Shown piece after piece: positions 1 through 9,618 of a stretch of DNA of 13,539 bases. The DNA is from Mucidula mucida (Eukaryota > Basidiomycota > Agaricomycetes > Agaricales > Physalacriaceae): the NCBI GenBank assembly GCA_015501055.1, contig JADNYV010000884.1, positions 1 through 13,539 of the forward strand, in the 5' to 3' direction. Positions within the stretch are counted from its first letter, which is position 1; every line of letters begins with the position of its first letter. The notes under the pieces were generated by a model that saw only the letters and a list, made by a program, of their open reading frames with translations, did not search any database and was not told where the DNA came from. A program made the translations under genes and the position numbers.

Positions 1-2353
1 GGACCCCGTTCTACAACTGCATGGAAGGTCTTAGCAATCGCGCCCAACGAACGAACCCGTCTTACCACCGCCATCCGGTACGCTCAACGATATACCGTCT
101 CGGACTCCCCACCCAGCGACGTACGGATTGACCCCTACGCCCATGCCACTCATGCTCTCGCCTCGTGTATGTTTACCAGTCGCCTCGTGCCTAGGCGGGG
201 CCACAGTGCCTCGTCCTTTCCTGTCTCGCTCCCCTCTCCTCGATCTCCCAACGCCTCAATACGCCTAGATCACCCGCGTAGACAAAGAAACTGCGTCCAG
301 GCCCACCGCGACCATCACCTTCAATGCCACCGACTTCGCACTGAAGCTCCAAGTAGGCCTCGGGAAGAGTGAGACCTTTTAGTGCCATCAACAGACAAAG
401 CGCCAGCACCGAACTCTCCGTGTAACCGTCGGCACTGTAGATCAGCACCTTCAATGGTCGAGATGGTGGTAGTAGTCCTCCACCACAGGTCGGATAAGCT
501 CGGTTCGAGGCGGAGGTGTCGGTGAGGTGAACGATCTAATCGTGGACTTGCACCACCAATAGTCGCGCCCGTAGTGGGTGATGAGCTGAACAGCGGTGGG
601 AAGGACGGTGCGCCGGATAAAAGTGTCCAGCGTCGCCCGCCCTTTTCCTTTTGTCTTGTCTTCTCTTTCTGCTTCTCCTCCTGGACTGTTTCCGGCGGCT
701 TATCACTACCCGCAACCGCCATCGGCAGTGGCGTAATCCAGCGTTCAAGGAAGCGAACGAGCGGTCGTATATGACCCGTATTCGGAGGTGAGCTCGGGAA
801 AGGTAGATGGATGACGTCGTTAGCGTCTGGCGGGGGCCGCAATGTACTCCTGCTCTTGTCTGTATTGTGCGGGTCAGTGTCGTCGTCTAGCCAAGCCGCC
901 TCCATCGTTGAAAGCTTCTCCTCGGCGGCCCTCAGGTGAGCGCTGCTCGGATACGGCGCGAGATCATGGCATTCGATGCACAGATCGTAACCTCCGGGGT
1001 TGCCTTCACCTGGCATGGGCACGTCGTTGGAATTACCCAATATTATTTGTCCGTAGGGTGGTTCGCTTTGGCCTGACTCAACGCCCGGTGCGTACCCTAT
1101 GTTAATGTTAGAATATGAAAGACAAAGTGTACCGCTCCTCACCTTGAGGATATAACCTCAAAAGTTCGCTTGCGCGTGTCAGCGCCCTCATCTCCTCCTT
1201 TTCCCTCTCCGCAAAGTTAACAGTGTTGCCGGCACCTTTAACTAGGTGTTTTAACGGCGAGGCCTCGTCACGCATCTCTTCCTCTCCCGCGTCAAGCAAA
1301 AACACGTTATAGTCGAGCAACGTCTTGCTTTCCCCCAAGCGCGCCTCGCGATCTCTTCGCTTTCGTGTGATAGCTTCTCGAAATCTAGCGGCTAGCCTGC
1401 GTGCACTTGGAGACTCGGGACCTCGAGGCGAATAGACGACGATATCGGAAACGGTGGCCATAATCGGCTGTAAAAAGAAGATTGAGGAAATAGGTAACCA
1501 TCAGAACGTAACGACACTTACTACCTGAATTCCAAAATTTCGAAGCGAAATGCCGTCGGGTACCTTTAGAGGGACGAACTCCCAGCCACCCTCGCCGTGT
1601 CCTCGACGCAGCAGCTCGCCTGGGGTGAATGTAGACGTTAACAGTGGTGGCGCAATTTTCGATGGTCGACTTTACAACTGTCAGCGGAGGAAGTAATTGA
1701 GATTGACAGACTCACGGCTCCCGATTTGAATAGGTCGGCGGTGGAGGTAACAGAGGAGGTGGAGGCTTCATCACCAGAGGGTGCATATGACTCTCGATGG
1801 CCATATCCTCTTCGCCTTCATGGACGAGCACCTCGTCCACCTCGACATCCAACTCCATACCGCTGTCGCCATCGATATCCATGTCACTCTCTCCGTCGTC
1901 CGTCTCGTCCTCTTCCTCGCTGTCCAAGTCGCCGTCCAAATCCTCATCGCAAATGACATACATAAGTCCCCTGTATCTTGGCACGGGCACAGCCAACTCG
2001 GCGCCCTTTGCACCATAGAAGAACGTGTTCTGCGCTGCGTTGTCCCCTTCTACTCCATGGAGGAAAGGAAATAGCACGTGGTCGGGCGCGTGCGCAGTGA
2101 GATGCGCGACGTGAAGCTCGGCAAGGGCGGCGGGAGGTAGAAGCGGAATCCCGGCATCCGTGGATTCTGGAGCGGGAGCGTCGGGCCGAGGCGATGTTGG
2201 GGCGGACACAAAGTGCGGGTAGGCGTCTGGGACGGGAACTTTGCGTAGGGAATCTAGGAAAGAGGCTGGGTAGGCGAGACCGTGATTAGGCTCCGGTGGT
2301 GTGTTGGAGTTCATCGTGCACTGTTGGATTTCTACGAGTGTCCTGGTGAGCAT
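1..2353 (-). CDS. PPS1: PPS1-like dual-specificity phosphatase, partial at the left edge, with two apparent frame breaks
   Basis: Fungal PPS1 proteins dephosphorylate Tyr and Ser/Thr and act around S phase in yeast. Exons on the minus strand: 2353-1716, 1669-1522, 1467-1143, 1096-66 and 16-1 (continuing off the window). The introns, 1715-1670, 1521-1468, 1142-1097 and 65-17, are 46-54 bases and keep frame. Family stretches seen in order: HFVSAPTSP and PFLHGVEGDN near residues 48-105, RYRGLMYVICDED, an acidic run (about 137-183), LLTSTFTPGELL, VPDGISLRNFGIQ, SDIVVYSPRGP, NFAEREKEEMRALTRASELL, GGYDLCIECHDLAPYPSSAH, VIHLPFPSSPPNT, LSDLWWRTTTT, then KVLIYSADGYTESSVLAL and SFFVYAGDLGVLRR. The frame slips between 461 and 476 and again at about 231-234; without the second shift a stop falls at 193-191. 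In PPS1 the catalytic HCxxGxSRS motif lies in a C-terminal domain that would be left of base 1. The start could also be ATG 2314. The family call is firm; whether the gene works is not. Confidence 0.82.
17..65 (-). other. Predicted intron near the left edge (phosphatase gene)
   Basis: Reading the minus strand, GTAAGA at 65-60 is followed by a TGCTAAGAC branch-like site and a CCATGCAG acceptor ending at 17, a 49-base intron like the others in this gene. It joins an exon encoding GMGVGVNPYVAGWGV to an open frame at bases 16-1. The flanking frame is the one reached after the second frame slip, so the model depends on accepting that slip. Confidence 0.5.
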
Positions 2354-4420
2354 TGTCAGCGCCGCGAGGCTAAGCGGATAACGCACCGAATCCCACAGTC
2401 GTTATCGTGTGCTTGCTTCCGTTCTCTGCTTATTTCTCGTAGCTCGTATCACTGATGATCTCGCCGTGTTCGTATCCTCGGAGTCCAATGTATGCGTGTA
2501 TGTCCTTGTCGTTGCTGTCGTCGTCGTCGTCGTCGTTGAAAGGATAGACACCCCAGTGACGCCGGTGGGAAAATAGAAGCACCCACACGTGATCGATCAA
2601 TATTCTATTTCAAATCCAATTCAGTTCCTCCCAGGGCTGTTGTTGTTCCTCCACGATCACTCCCGCCTAATGTCCTTCCCCGCACTCTACCCAACGGCTA
2701 CCTGTCGTCTCATGACGGGCGGTGGTCAGGCGCGCCCATTCAGTCCCGTATCTTCTCGCCGAGGATACACAATCCAATCCATTCACTTTCCTCATCAAGA
2801 TCAGAATCAACATCAACCAATACATTTCAACTTTCTCTTCTTTAATTGAATACCTTCCGACAGAGTACGGCGTAGCATTTGGAAATAGAAATAGTTCCTT
2901 CGAGATCGCCAACTGCGCGTGTTCCCGCTTATCCTAGTCCCAAGCAAAGTCGATCCACGGATAATCTCTACGCCACACCGATCAGCGATCAACAATACGG
3001 TGAATTAAGACACAGGTCTCACCGCACCGTTATAATTCATCCCTACGCCCCTCAGAGCCTAAAATCTCTTAGCAGCTTGCTAAGAATGACGCAACTTTGA
3101 TAACATTCACTCGCCTTCAATTTGAGTCTATCTGTAGAGCAGCGCTCAGATCATTTTCGTGTATCAACGATACTGCAAGCCGAAACATTGGTTTCACTTT
3201 ACCGAGGTTCATATCTCATGAGTGACTGTCATGATAAATCTGTGAGGCTTCAGAGTCGCACGTCGAGCACTCATTTGTGTACATGCTCTCGCTACGTGTT
3301 CATCGGGCTTGTAGGCTACATTGACGGAGACAGAAATACTTGACTTGACCAACACCTGCGGCCAATCTCGTTTACCGTCGGTCCTCTATAGGGACTACAT
3401 GTAGAGTCATCCGGACTGGCAAGCGCAAGCGCGCGGCTCAATGTTACCTTATTACATTTCATCGCGTAGAGATCAAGCCAATAGCTGAGTCCATTCAACC
3501 TCACCCCTAAGATGCGACGTGATTTTCGCACTCAGGCTCCGTCCCTTGCTCAGAGTATGAACATCTAGTTCATCGCTCCGAGGTTGTTCAAAAATCTACA
3601 TACATTCGACTTGCGAACCGATTCCTCAAGCATCAAGCATCATTTGTGTCGATGCAATGAAAATATGACCCGATTCTCAAAGCGCTAGAGCTGGACGCAC
3701 CGATAGGTGCCCAAGCGACTTATATATTCAAGATCCTCCTGTTGAACTTACTGCATCTTGCAGCGCACTCGCGTCGATTGTACACGAGAAGACTCAATTC
3801 ATAGGCACAACTGTTCTCATCTCCAGTCAGCGCTTCAAACTTGTACTAGTATAGTAGTCCACTGCGATCGGCACCGTTGACCTTCGGATATAACCCGGGA
3901 AAACATGAGCTCGAGCGAAGGCTGTGCTCCACCCCGGTCCCTCTCAATGGGCCTTTTCGCGACCTGCACCCGCTCTCACGATTTCTCACACCTCACAAAA
4001 CCCATGCACACAAGTCTCTGTATCGACTTTTTCTGGTACACCGCACATTGGCAGAGAAACCCGACACCTGAAACCACGTGCATTCCAAGGCTGTTCCCGC
4101 TTGGAAAAGTTTCCTGGCATCGCGCATAATTACGTTCGCGCTTGGGAGTTGTGTTCTCTTGTAATCGCGACGCGTTCTTTGACATGTACGCGCCGCCTGA
4201 TTGAAGCCTGCCCTCCCCCGGACAGACCGTGCATCCAGCGCGAATCGTCATCGCCTCACCACCGCCACTCCCGGATGCTGTCCGAGAATCGTTTCTTTTC
4301 CACTCAGGTGCGCCCGCCCACGCCACCCACTCATGAAACAGTAATCCCTCCTGATTTCAAGTTGCTTAGCTTTCCTGAAACGCACCGCTCATCCAGGGAA
4401 GAAATTCAAATGTCCTTTGA
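2354..4420. other. Spacer between divergent genes, no gene supported
   Basis: This 2 kb stretch lies between the phosphatase gene (minus strand) and the deacetylase gene (plus strand) and should hold both promoters. Open frames on either strand are short, start and stop without splice continuity, and match no family I recognise. A CACGTG E-box palindrome is at 2586-2591 on the phosphatase side. An 8-base inverted repeat with a 3-base loop (TCTTAGCA/TGCTAAGA) is at 3067-3085, a size expected by chance in a window this long. A segment at about 2900-3050 (protein-like in one plus frame) could be an old gene scrap but is too weak to call. Confidence 0.6.
2517..2536 (+). repeat. (GTC)6 trinucleotide microsatellite
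   Basis: Six perfect GTC units plus two bases, preceded by imperfect units (TTGTCGTTGCT). On the minus strand this is a GAC run about 165 bases upstream of the phosphatase start codon, so it probably lies in that gene's leader or promoter. Confidence 0.85.
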
Positions 4421-4446
4421 CCTCCACCCGTGGAGGACCTATAAAA
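4421..4446 (+). promoter_or_regulatory. Core promoter of the deacetylase gene: palindrome plus TATA box
   Basis: TATAAAA at 4440-4446 lies 142 bases before the start codon. A perfect 7-base inverted repeat with a 2-base spacer (CCTCCAC, CC, GTGGAGG) at 4421-4436 ends three bases before it. The leader after the TATA box is strongly CT-rich up to the ATG, as in many well-expressed fungal genes. Transcription would be expected to start near 4470-4480. The palindrome may be a protein-binding site; this is inference. Confidence 0.65.
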
Positions 4447-4587
4447 CCCCTCGCTTAATCGCTCTTTCTTTCTTACCAGCCTACTTCTCTTTCTCTTTCC
4501 CTTGACATTCTTCTTCACTGAGTACTTGCGGCTTTCTTCTTCATTTCTTCTTCACGCCCCAAGTAACCTATACCTCTTTTCTCTACA

Positions 4588-5764
4588 ATGTTCATTCTCT
4601 TCGGTGCGACCATCTCCCTCACATTGGCGGCGCTCGTCTCTGGCTCTGCGGTTCCCATGCGCAGACAGGCTGGGCAAGCCGTCATGAGCTGTTCTGTCCC
4701 AAACACCGCTGCCCTAACCTTTGTACGTCTTTCCTTCTTCCTCCTCGTCGACGAAATTGACTTGTTCTATGAAGGACGACGGCCCGTTCACATGGACACG
4801 CGAAATCGTAGACATGCTCGATGCCAAAGGCGCTAAGGGGACTTTCTTCGTTAGTACGTACGCTTCTTCTGTTTGGGTATCGCGTATGCTTAAATGCTGC
4901 CTTAGATGGACACAACTACGAGTGCATATATGGCCAGGAGGCGAGCGACCATATTAGATACGCGTATGGAAAGGGACATCAGATTGGTTCGCATACCTGG
5001 GGGCACAAGAACTTGGCGTCTATTTCGCGGGCGGAAGGTGTGTGGAGTGTCGTTTCTTCGTACACATCATGGAGCTAACCACGATAATAGTGGAGAGCGA
5101 GATGACTGGCGTTGACCGTGAGTCCTATATTTCATGGCGAGAAGAAACTGGCAATTTAACGTCCATCACAGAGGCCCTCGAACGCATAATCGGAGCTTCA
5201 CCCGCTATGATGCGTCCTCGTACGTCGCGCCTTTCCTCTCCTATACCACACCCATCTAATGCCACATAGCTTTCGGATCCTACAACGATGCCGTTCTCTC
5301 CGTCGCCGCAGCGCACAACCAAGTCGTCGTCATCTGGGACTTTGAGTACGTGTCTCCCCTCCTATACACGTCCATAGAAATCTCAGACTCTCTCCTCACA
5401 CAGCTCGCAAGATTCTGCCGGTGCACCTGCGGGACAAAGCAATGCCATGTACGACGGCCTCGTCGGTGGTCATCCCGGCTCGATCTTGACCCTCAACCAT
5501 GAGACTTATGGTGCGTCCAAATCCTCCCAAACATGTGGACGTCTATTGATCCACTGTAGAATCAACCGTCCGTGAGGTCCTGCCGCACGCCATCGATACT
5601 CTCCACGCCGCTGGGTACAGGCTCGTCACCGTTGCCGAGTGCTTGGGCCTGCAGGCATACACCAAGGTCGGCGCGCCCGGAACGCCAGATGTATGTCCAT
5701 CTTCTGTCGCTGCTGGATGTCTTGACTAACTTGACGGGTTGTATAGGCTTCCTGGACATGTTAA
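4588..5764 (+). CDS. Secreted polysaccharide deacetylase, CE4 family (chitin deacetylase type)
   Basis: The enzyme would remove N-acetyl groups from chitin or a related polysaccharide in or outside the cell wall, using a bound metal ion. Nine exons: 4588-4722, 4775-4853, 4906-5037, 5091-5117, 5172-5219, 5270-5345, 5404-5510, 5560-5690, 5747-5764; introns are 49-58 bases, all GT-AG. The product is 250 residues. Residues 1 to about 21 form a signal peptide, followed by a short basic MRRQ stretch. All CE4 motifs are present: TFDDGP (44-49, base D46, metal D47), SHTWGH (metal H101, H105), RPPFGSYND (139-147), DFDSQDS (from 164) and LTLNHETYE with catalytic H198. The end, GTPDASWTC, is typical of the short fungal forms; C250 could pair with C36. 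No carbohydrate-binding module or GPI signal follows. Exons of 27 and 18 bases are unusually small but needed for the motifs. True substrate is not decided by sequence. Confidence 0.95.
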
Positions 5765-7016
5765 CGCGCGACGCTACGTAATGAGTGGATTTTTGTTATC
5801 ATTATTATTCTTACACGGACTTTATAGGGAGTTGCAGATTTAGAGTAGTAGATGTAGATAGCTCAATCTACGATTTTCACGCTGGTCAATGTGTTCGTTG
5901 GAGCGTCTAAGTCGCAGGCGACTTAATGATCATCATCGCTCAGAATTGTACTTACTCCAAAACTTCTCTCCTTACGCCTATATGTGGAGAACGTCATGTT
6001 GAGGTGTCGTGCATGTTCTGCGTCCGTAGACAGTCTTAGATCTAGAAGATAGATACTGTGATTATCGATATCGGTAACCCGCGAGCGCGTAGACGCTACA
6101 TCCTTAAGGAGGCATTCGACTTTTATCTACTTACAGGCTGCCTGTAGACTAAGTATGGTCATGTTTCATTTTACCTCTCAGAGGCGCACGAGGGCACCTC
6201 AAGTTGATGCCGCATTTATAAAGCTTCTCATTCATCGGGATTACGAGGTCTGCTGGTCGAGTAGTAGCTTCAACAGTGGGTACCACGTTGGCACCCCAAT
6301 ATTTTCTTGATCCAAGCCGAGGCACGCGAATTGTGGGGTCGGACTGTATGAAAATCAACACGCCGTTTATCGTAGAGCATTAGGCACTCTAAATCCATTG
6401 TGGAAAGGTGCTGCAATCTTGCTGTCTGATAATGCTGTCACTATACATTTCACTGTCAATGGATACACATGTTGAAAGTAGTGGATCAGACGCCGCGAGG
6501 TAGTGCTCCGATAACCACGAACTAGTCGACTAGGCGGTGGTCCGCAGACAGCGGGAAGTCGGGCCGCAACTTCCGCCGTCGCAGATCTTCGTCCTGCCAT
6601 CATCATGTCGGGTCCCAGCTGTGCCTCCAACGAACCACTTCTCCTCGTGCAGACATACCCGATGCACAGAATGCTGCTCGCGTAAGTTTCTGATTTTTAC
6701 AGCTACCTGCCTGATCCCCATCATTCTTACAGCTTCTGACTCCTCCTCGACAGCGCACCATTTCGTTCCGGTTTTCTTTTCATTCCCGAACGAAAGGGAC
6801 ATTCTCTTTATTCCCTTTGTCGGTCCCAGCTGCACGATAAGCGCTGGCTGAAGCGCTTAGTGCTCCAATGCCATTGACTCGCTTTCGGAAATCTATGAGA
6901 CCGGCAGACAGAGCGCGCCTAACTCATGCCCTTTCAAAGCTGTAAATCCAAAGTTCGCGCTAGTATCAATAACGGATAAATGGATATCTACTGCAGAAAG
7001 GGCCATCTCATCCTCG
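5765..7016. other. Spacer between deacetylase and kinase genes
   Basis: The first 60 bases after the deacetylase stop are AT-rich and should contain its polyadenylation region, though no exact AATAAA is seen. An 8-base inverted repeat with a 2-base loop (TAAGTCGC/GCGACTTA) is at 5908-5925 and a 7-base one with an 8-base loop (TAAGCGC/GCGCTTA) at 6838-6859. On the minus strand, 6361-6149 reads as an open stretch of about 70 codons with protein-like composition but no ATG near its start and no family I know. No confident gene is present. Confidence 0.55.
6682..6732 (+). other. Possible intron upstream of the kinase gene
   Basis: GTAAGT at 6682, a CCTGATCC branch-like site and TTCTTACAG ending at 6732 make a 51-base intron of the type used by neighbouring genes. 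A second acceptor (TCGACAG) ends at 6753. An ATG at 6606 opens a short frame (MSGPSCASNEP...) that stays open across the longer splice to a stop near 6870. It could be a small gene, or a leader intron of the kinase gene. Neither is proven. Confidence 0.3.
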
Positions 7017-9293
7017 ATGCATACCCCCACCTACTCAGTGACCGCGCGGGGTCCTGACCTCGAACTGCACAACCACCATCTATTCCAAAAGGGTGGCTCT
7101 ATTGCGCATAACCCTGAGGCGTACCTTCAAGCGACTCTAAAAGCTAGTCGTTCGTCGGGCAACGACCTCGCACATCACAGCGTCCTCACACATCTAGTCT
7201 ACTCAAAGCTAGACGAACCACCGCAATATGAATACCTCACCGCCCACGTCGCACCACTGATTGACGGTGTTGTACACAGCGAGCTCACTGTCGAGGTCGA
7301 CCTCCAGCGCTTCATGGATCCAGACTCTCAACAGCCCGCCAATGGATTTGGCGTGAAGCTCGAGGCAAGCCACTCCTCAGAGTCCTTCCGCGAGAGAATG
7401 CAGCACCCATTCAAATTCTGCTCCCCGTGGGAGGCGTTCGCGCCCGCCGACATCATCGTCGTTCACCCCATTAACGATCCAGTCCCGCGCCATCCGCTCA
7501 AAGCTCAAGCCGTCATGGTCTTTCTCCATCCCGAGCAGGCTCTAGTCAGCTTCGAACAGCTCGCAGCGCTCTTTCATTTCTTCACGATGGTCATCGCACC
7601 GTCGCGTAGCCTCGTCGTGGATAACGGCTACCAGATGTCTGCTTGGATGTGGCACGCCGTAGTCCGGCTTGCTGAGGGACAAGTCGAACACAACTTACGA
7701 GATCTATCGCTCATGGGTACTTGTGGAACACGGCGCGTGATCGACAGCATGCGCTATGGTCTGAATATTTGCAAAGACGACCTGGATAGAGCTATGCAAA
7801 AGTGGAAGTTAACAGTTCCACGGTGGAACTGTTGGGAGCGGCATTGCCAGATGACGATGCCCACGCTGTTCTCCTGGCGGGAGCTGTACCCAATGGATCC
7901 TCGGAACAAACATGCCGTACACCAAAGGATGGCGCAAGTCCGGGCACACTTGAACTCTAATTCTCAGATAGCCTGGAAAACTATCGGAGAAGTATCTCCT
8001 ACCATCGCCCGTTTCATCATGAACTTTCTACAATCCGTAAGTCTCGGTCTCCTTCGTTATCGAATGCTTGGTTATCCGCTGTTCTTCTAGGAACTCGATG
8101 CGCCAACGACGGTTGAACCTTATCGTTCCAACTGCATCAAGTGCCTTACTGTCCTCGGGAAAGAGCGCGATATTCTACCTGACTCTTTTTTCTGTCGCGG
8201 CATACAAAGAATCGGTTCCAGACCCATCCGGGGCGGTGGCTTTTCAGTAAGTTTCACATTACATTTCTCACTTGCCCTCGGTTCTCAACTACGAAAGGAT
8301 ATCTGGAAGGGAACAATGTCGCCTGGTTCGAAGCCAGTTTGTCTCAAGATTATAAGATCATTCGCCAACGTGCCTGACATCTCTCATATTTTCAAGGTGC
8401 GTTGCAGTAAATTACACGAGTCTCGCTCACCGCTACGTTTAGGCATTCTGTCACGAAGCTTTGGTGTGGAGACAACTGCGACATCCGAATATATTACCGT
8501 TTCTCGGCGTCAACGATCAGCTCTCTCCTCCTAGTTTCTGCCTGGTCTCGAAGTGGATGGCGAATGGCAATATCAATGAGTTTCTTATGAAGCATCCGAG
8601 CCACGATCGGCTTCAATCGGTTCGCCCTATCATCTTGACTTGCTCACGAGGCCTCATTAAAGTTTCTCAGATAATCGAAATCGCTGAAGGCATTCGGTAC
8701 CTTCATAATCTCAACCCTCAGATAGTTCACGCTGACATTCGCGGTGTATGTGTTCCGTTCCTTCATTATCACTTGCGCGGATCTCATAGGACATCTTAAA
8801 ATCCAGGAAAACGTTCTTGTGTCTGACGACTTTCGATGCGTCCTGGCGGATTTTGGTATAAGTCTAATGATGGAGACGCAAGTACCGGCGACTACGACAC
8901 TCAGAAGAGGGACGATTCGCTGGTTGCCTCCTGAGATGATTGATACTTCGCTGTACCAGCCGGAATACTTAGCAGCGAGAGACATATATTCGTTTGGATG
9001 CACGGTCATCGAGGTGAGTGGACTATATTCTGGTGCGACTATGTCGTTAAATCTATACACGGTAGATCTTCACGGGGAAAGTGCCGTTCTCGCACATCCC
9101 AACGGATCCTGGTGTGATGCACGAAGTAGTAATCCGGAGGCGGACAGACCCTCGGTCTTCAGAGCAGGAGTTTCCGTTGAGCAGACTTTGGGATCTCCTT
9201 GAGACATGCCTCTCTTGGGATGCCAGAGAGCGGCCGAGCGCAAAGAGCTTATTGAAATCCTTGCATTCCTTGGTAAAAACGACTCGACATTGA
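7017..9293 (+). CDS. TKL-type protein kinase with an unrecognised N-terminal region of about 300 residues
   Basis: Predicted to phosphorylate Ser/Thr or Tyr; substrate unknown, probably cytoplasmic (no signal peptide or membrane segment). Exons: 7017-8036, 8091-8246, 8298-8396, 8443-8619, 8671-8745, 8807-9013, 9066-9293; introns are 46-61 bases. The product is 653 residues. Residues 1 to about 300 match no family I recognise. A linker helix region (IARFIMNFLQSELD) leads into the kinase domain: GGGFSDIWKG loop, K409 in VCLK, E430 in helix C (FCHEALVWRQLRHPNILPFLG), HADIRGEN with D506 and N511, DFG 524-526, PPE 550-552, ARDIYSFG with D568, and DARERPSA. All catalytic residues are present. HADIRG in place of HRDLK is typical of agaricomycete TKL kinases. 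The frame is open for about 52 codons upstream of ATG 7017 but has no ATG, so an extra 5' exon is possible. Confidence 0.9.
7811..7833. repeat. 11-base perfect inverted repeat inside the kinase gene
   Basis: AACAGTTCCAC at 7811-7821 and GTGGAACTGTT at 7823-7833 are exact reverse complements separated by one base. It lies in the first exon and encodes part of the segment TVPRWNCW in the N-terminal region of the kinase protein. Confidence 0.95.
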
Positions 9294-9618
9294 TATAACG
9301 CGTCTCTTGTAAATGTTGATAGAACAAGTATCCGACATATCCGACAACGTGTCAGTGTAACAGATTCGTGATGTCTATCTATAGTAAGACTGAAGGTTCG
9401 CCCTCTCGAAGAGTATCAAGCACCCTTGAAGGTAACGATGCCGCGCGTTGTATAATATTCCTGAGGGCAAGTTTTTTAAGTAAGGCCAGATCTGGCAAAG
9501 ACAGGAATGGGATGATCGACAGTCGTTGAGGCCTTGAACCGTTTCGCGTTGATAGGTTCGTCTCGAGACATTGGTTCGGTTGAACCGAAGGGCAGGCTGG
9601 AGTCGCAGCGTTTCATAA

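Noticed and set aside
321..1142. Single long minus-strand open frame of 273 codons as a separate gene
   Set aside because: It is exon 4 of the phosphatase plus part of the preceding intron; its apparent start lies in the intron and its end is a wrong-frame run after the frame slip.
1726..2074. Several plus-strand open frames
   Set aside because: They are antisense shadows of the acidic and proline-rich part of phosphatase exon 1.
3067..3085. 8-base hairpin as a terminator or regulatory element
   Set aside because: Inverted repeats of this size with short loops are expected by chance about twice in this window; the one at 5908-5925 is treated the same way.
3877..4505. Plus-strand open frame of up to 193 codons before the deacetylase gene
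   Set aside because: It runs into the TATA box and CT-rich leader of the deacetylase gene, has low-complexity S/T/P/H-rich composition and matches no family.
8644..9327. Minus-strand open frames over the kinase gene
   Set aside because: They are antisense shadows of well-supported kinase exons containing the DFG and PPE motifs.
9571..9590. GGTTCGGTT...AACC resembling a tRNA T-arm
   Set aside because: No A box, acceptor stem or anticodon arm can be placed around it.
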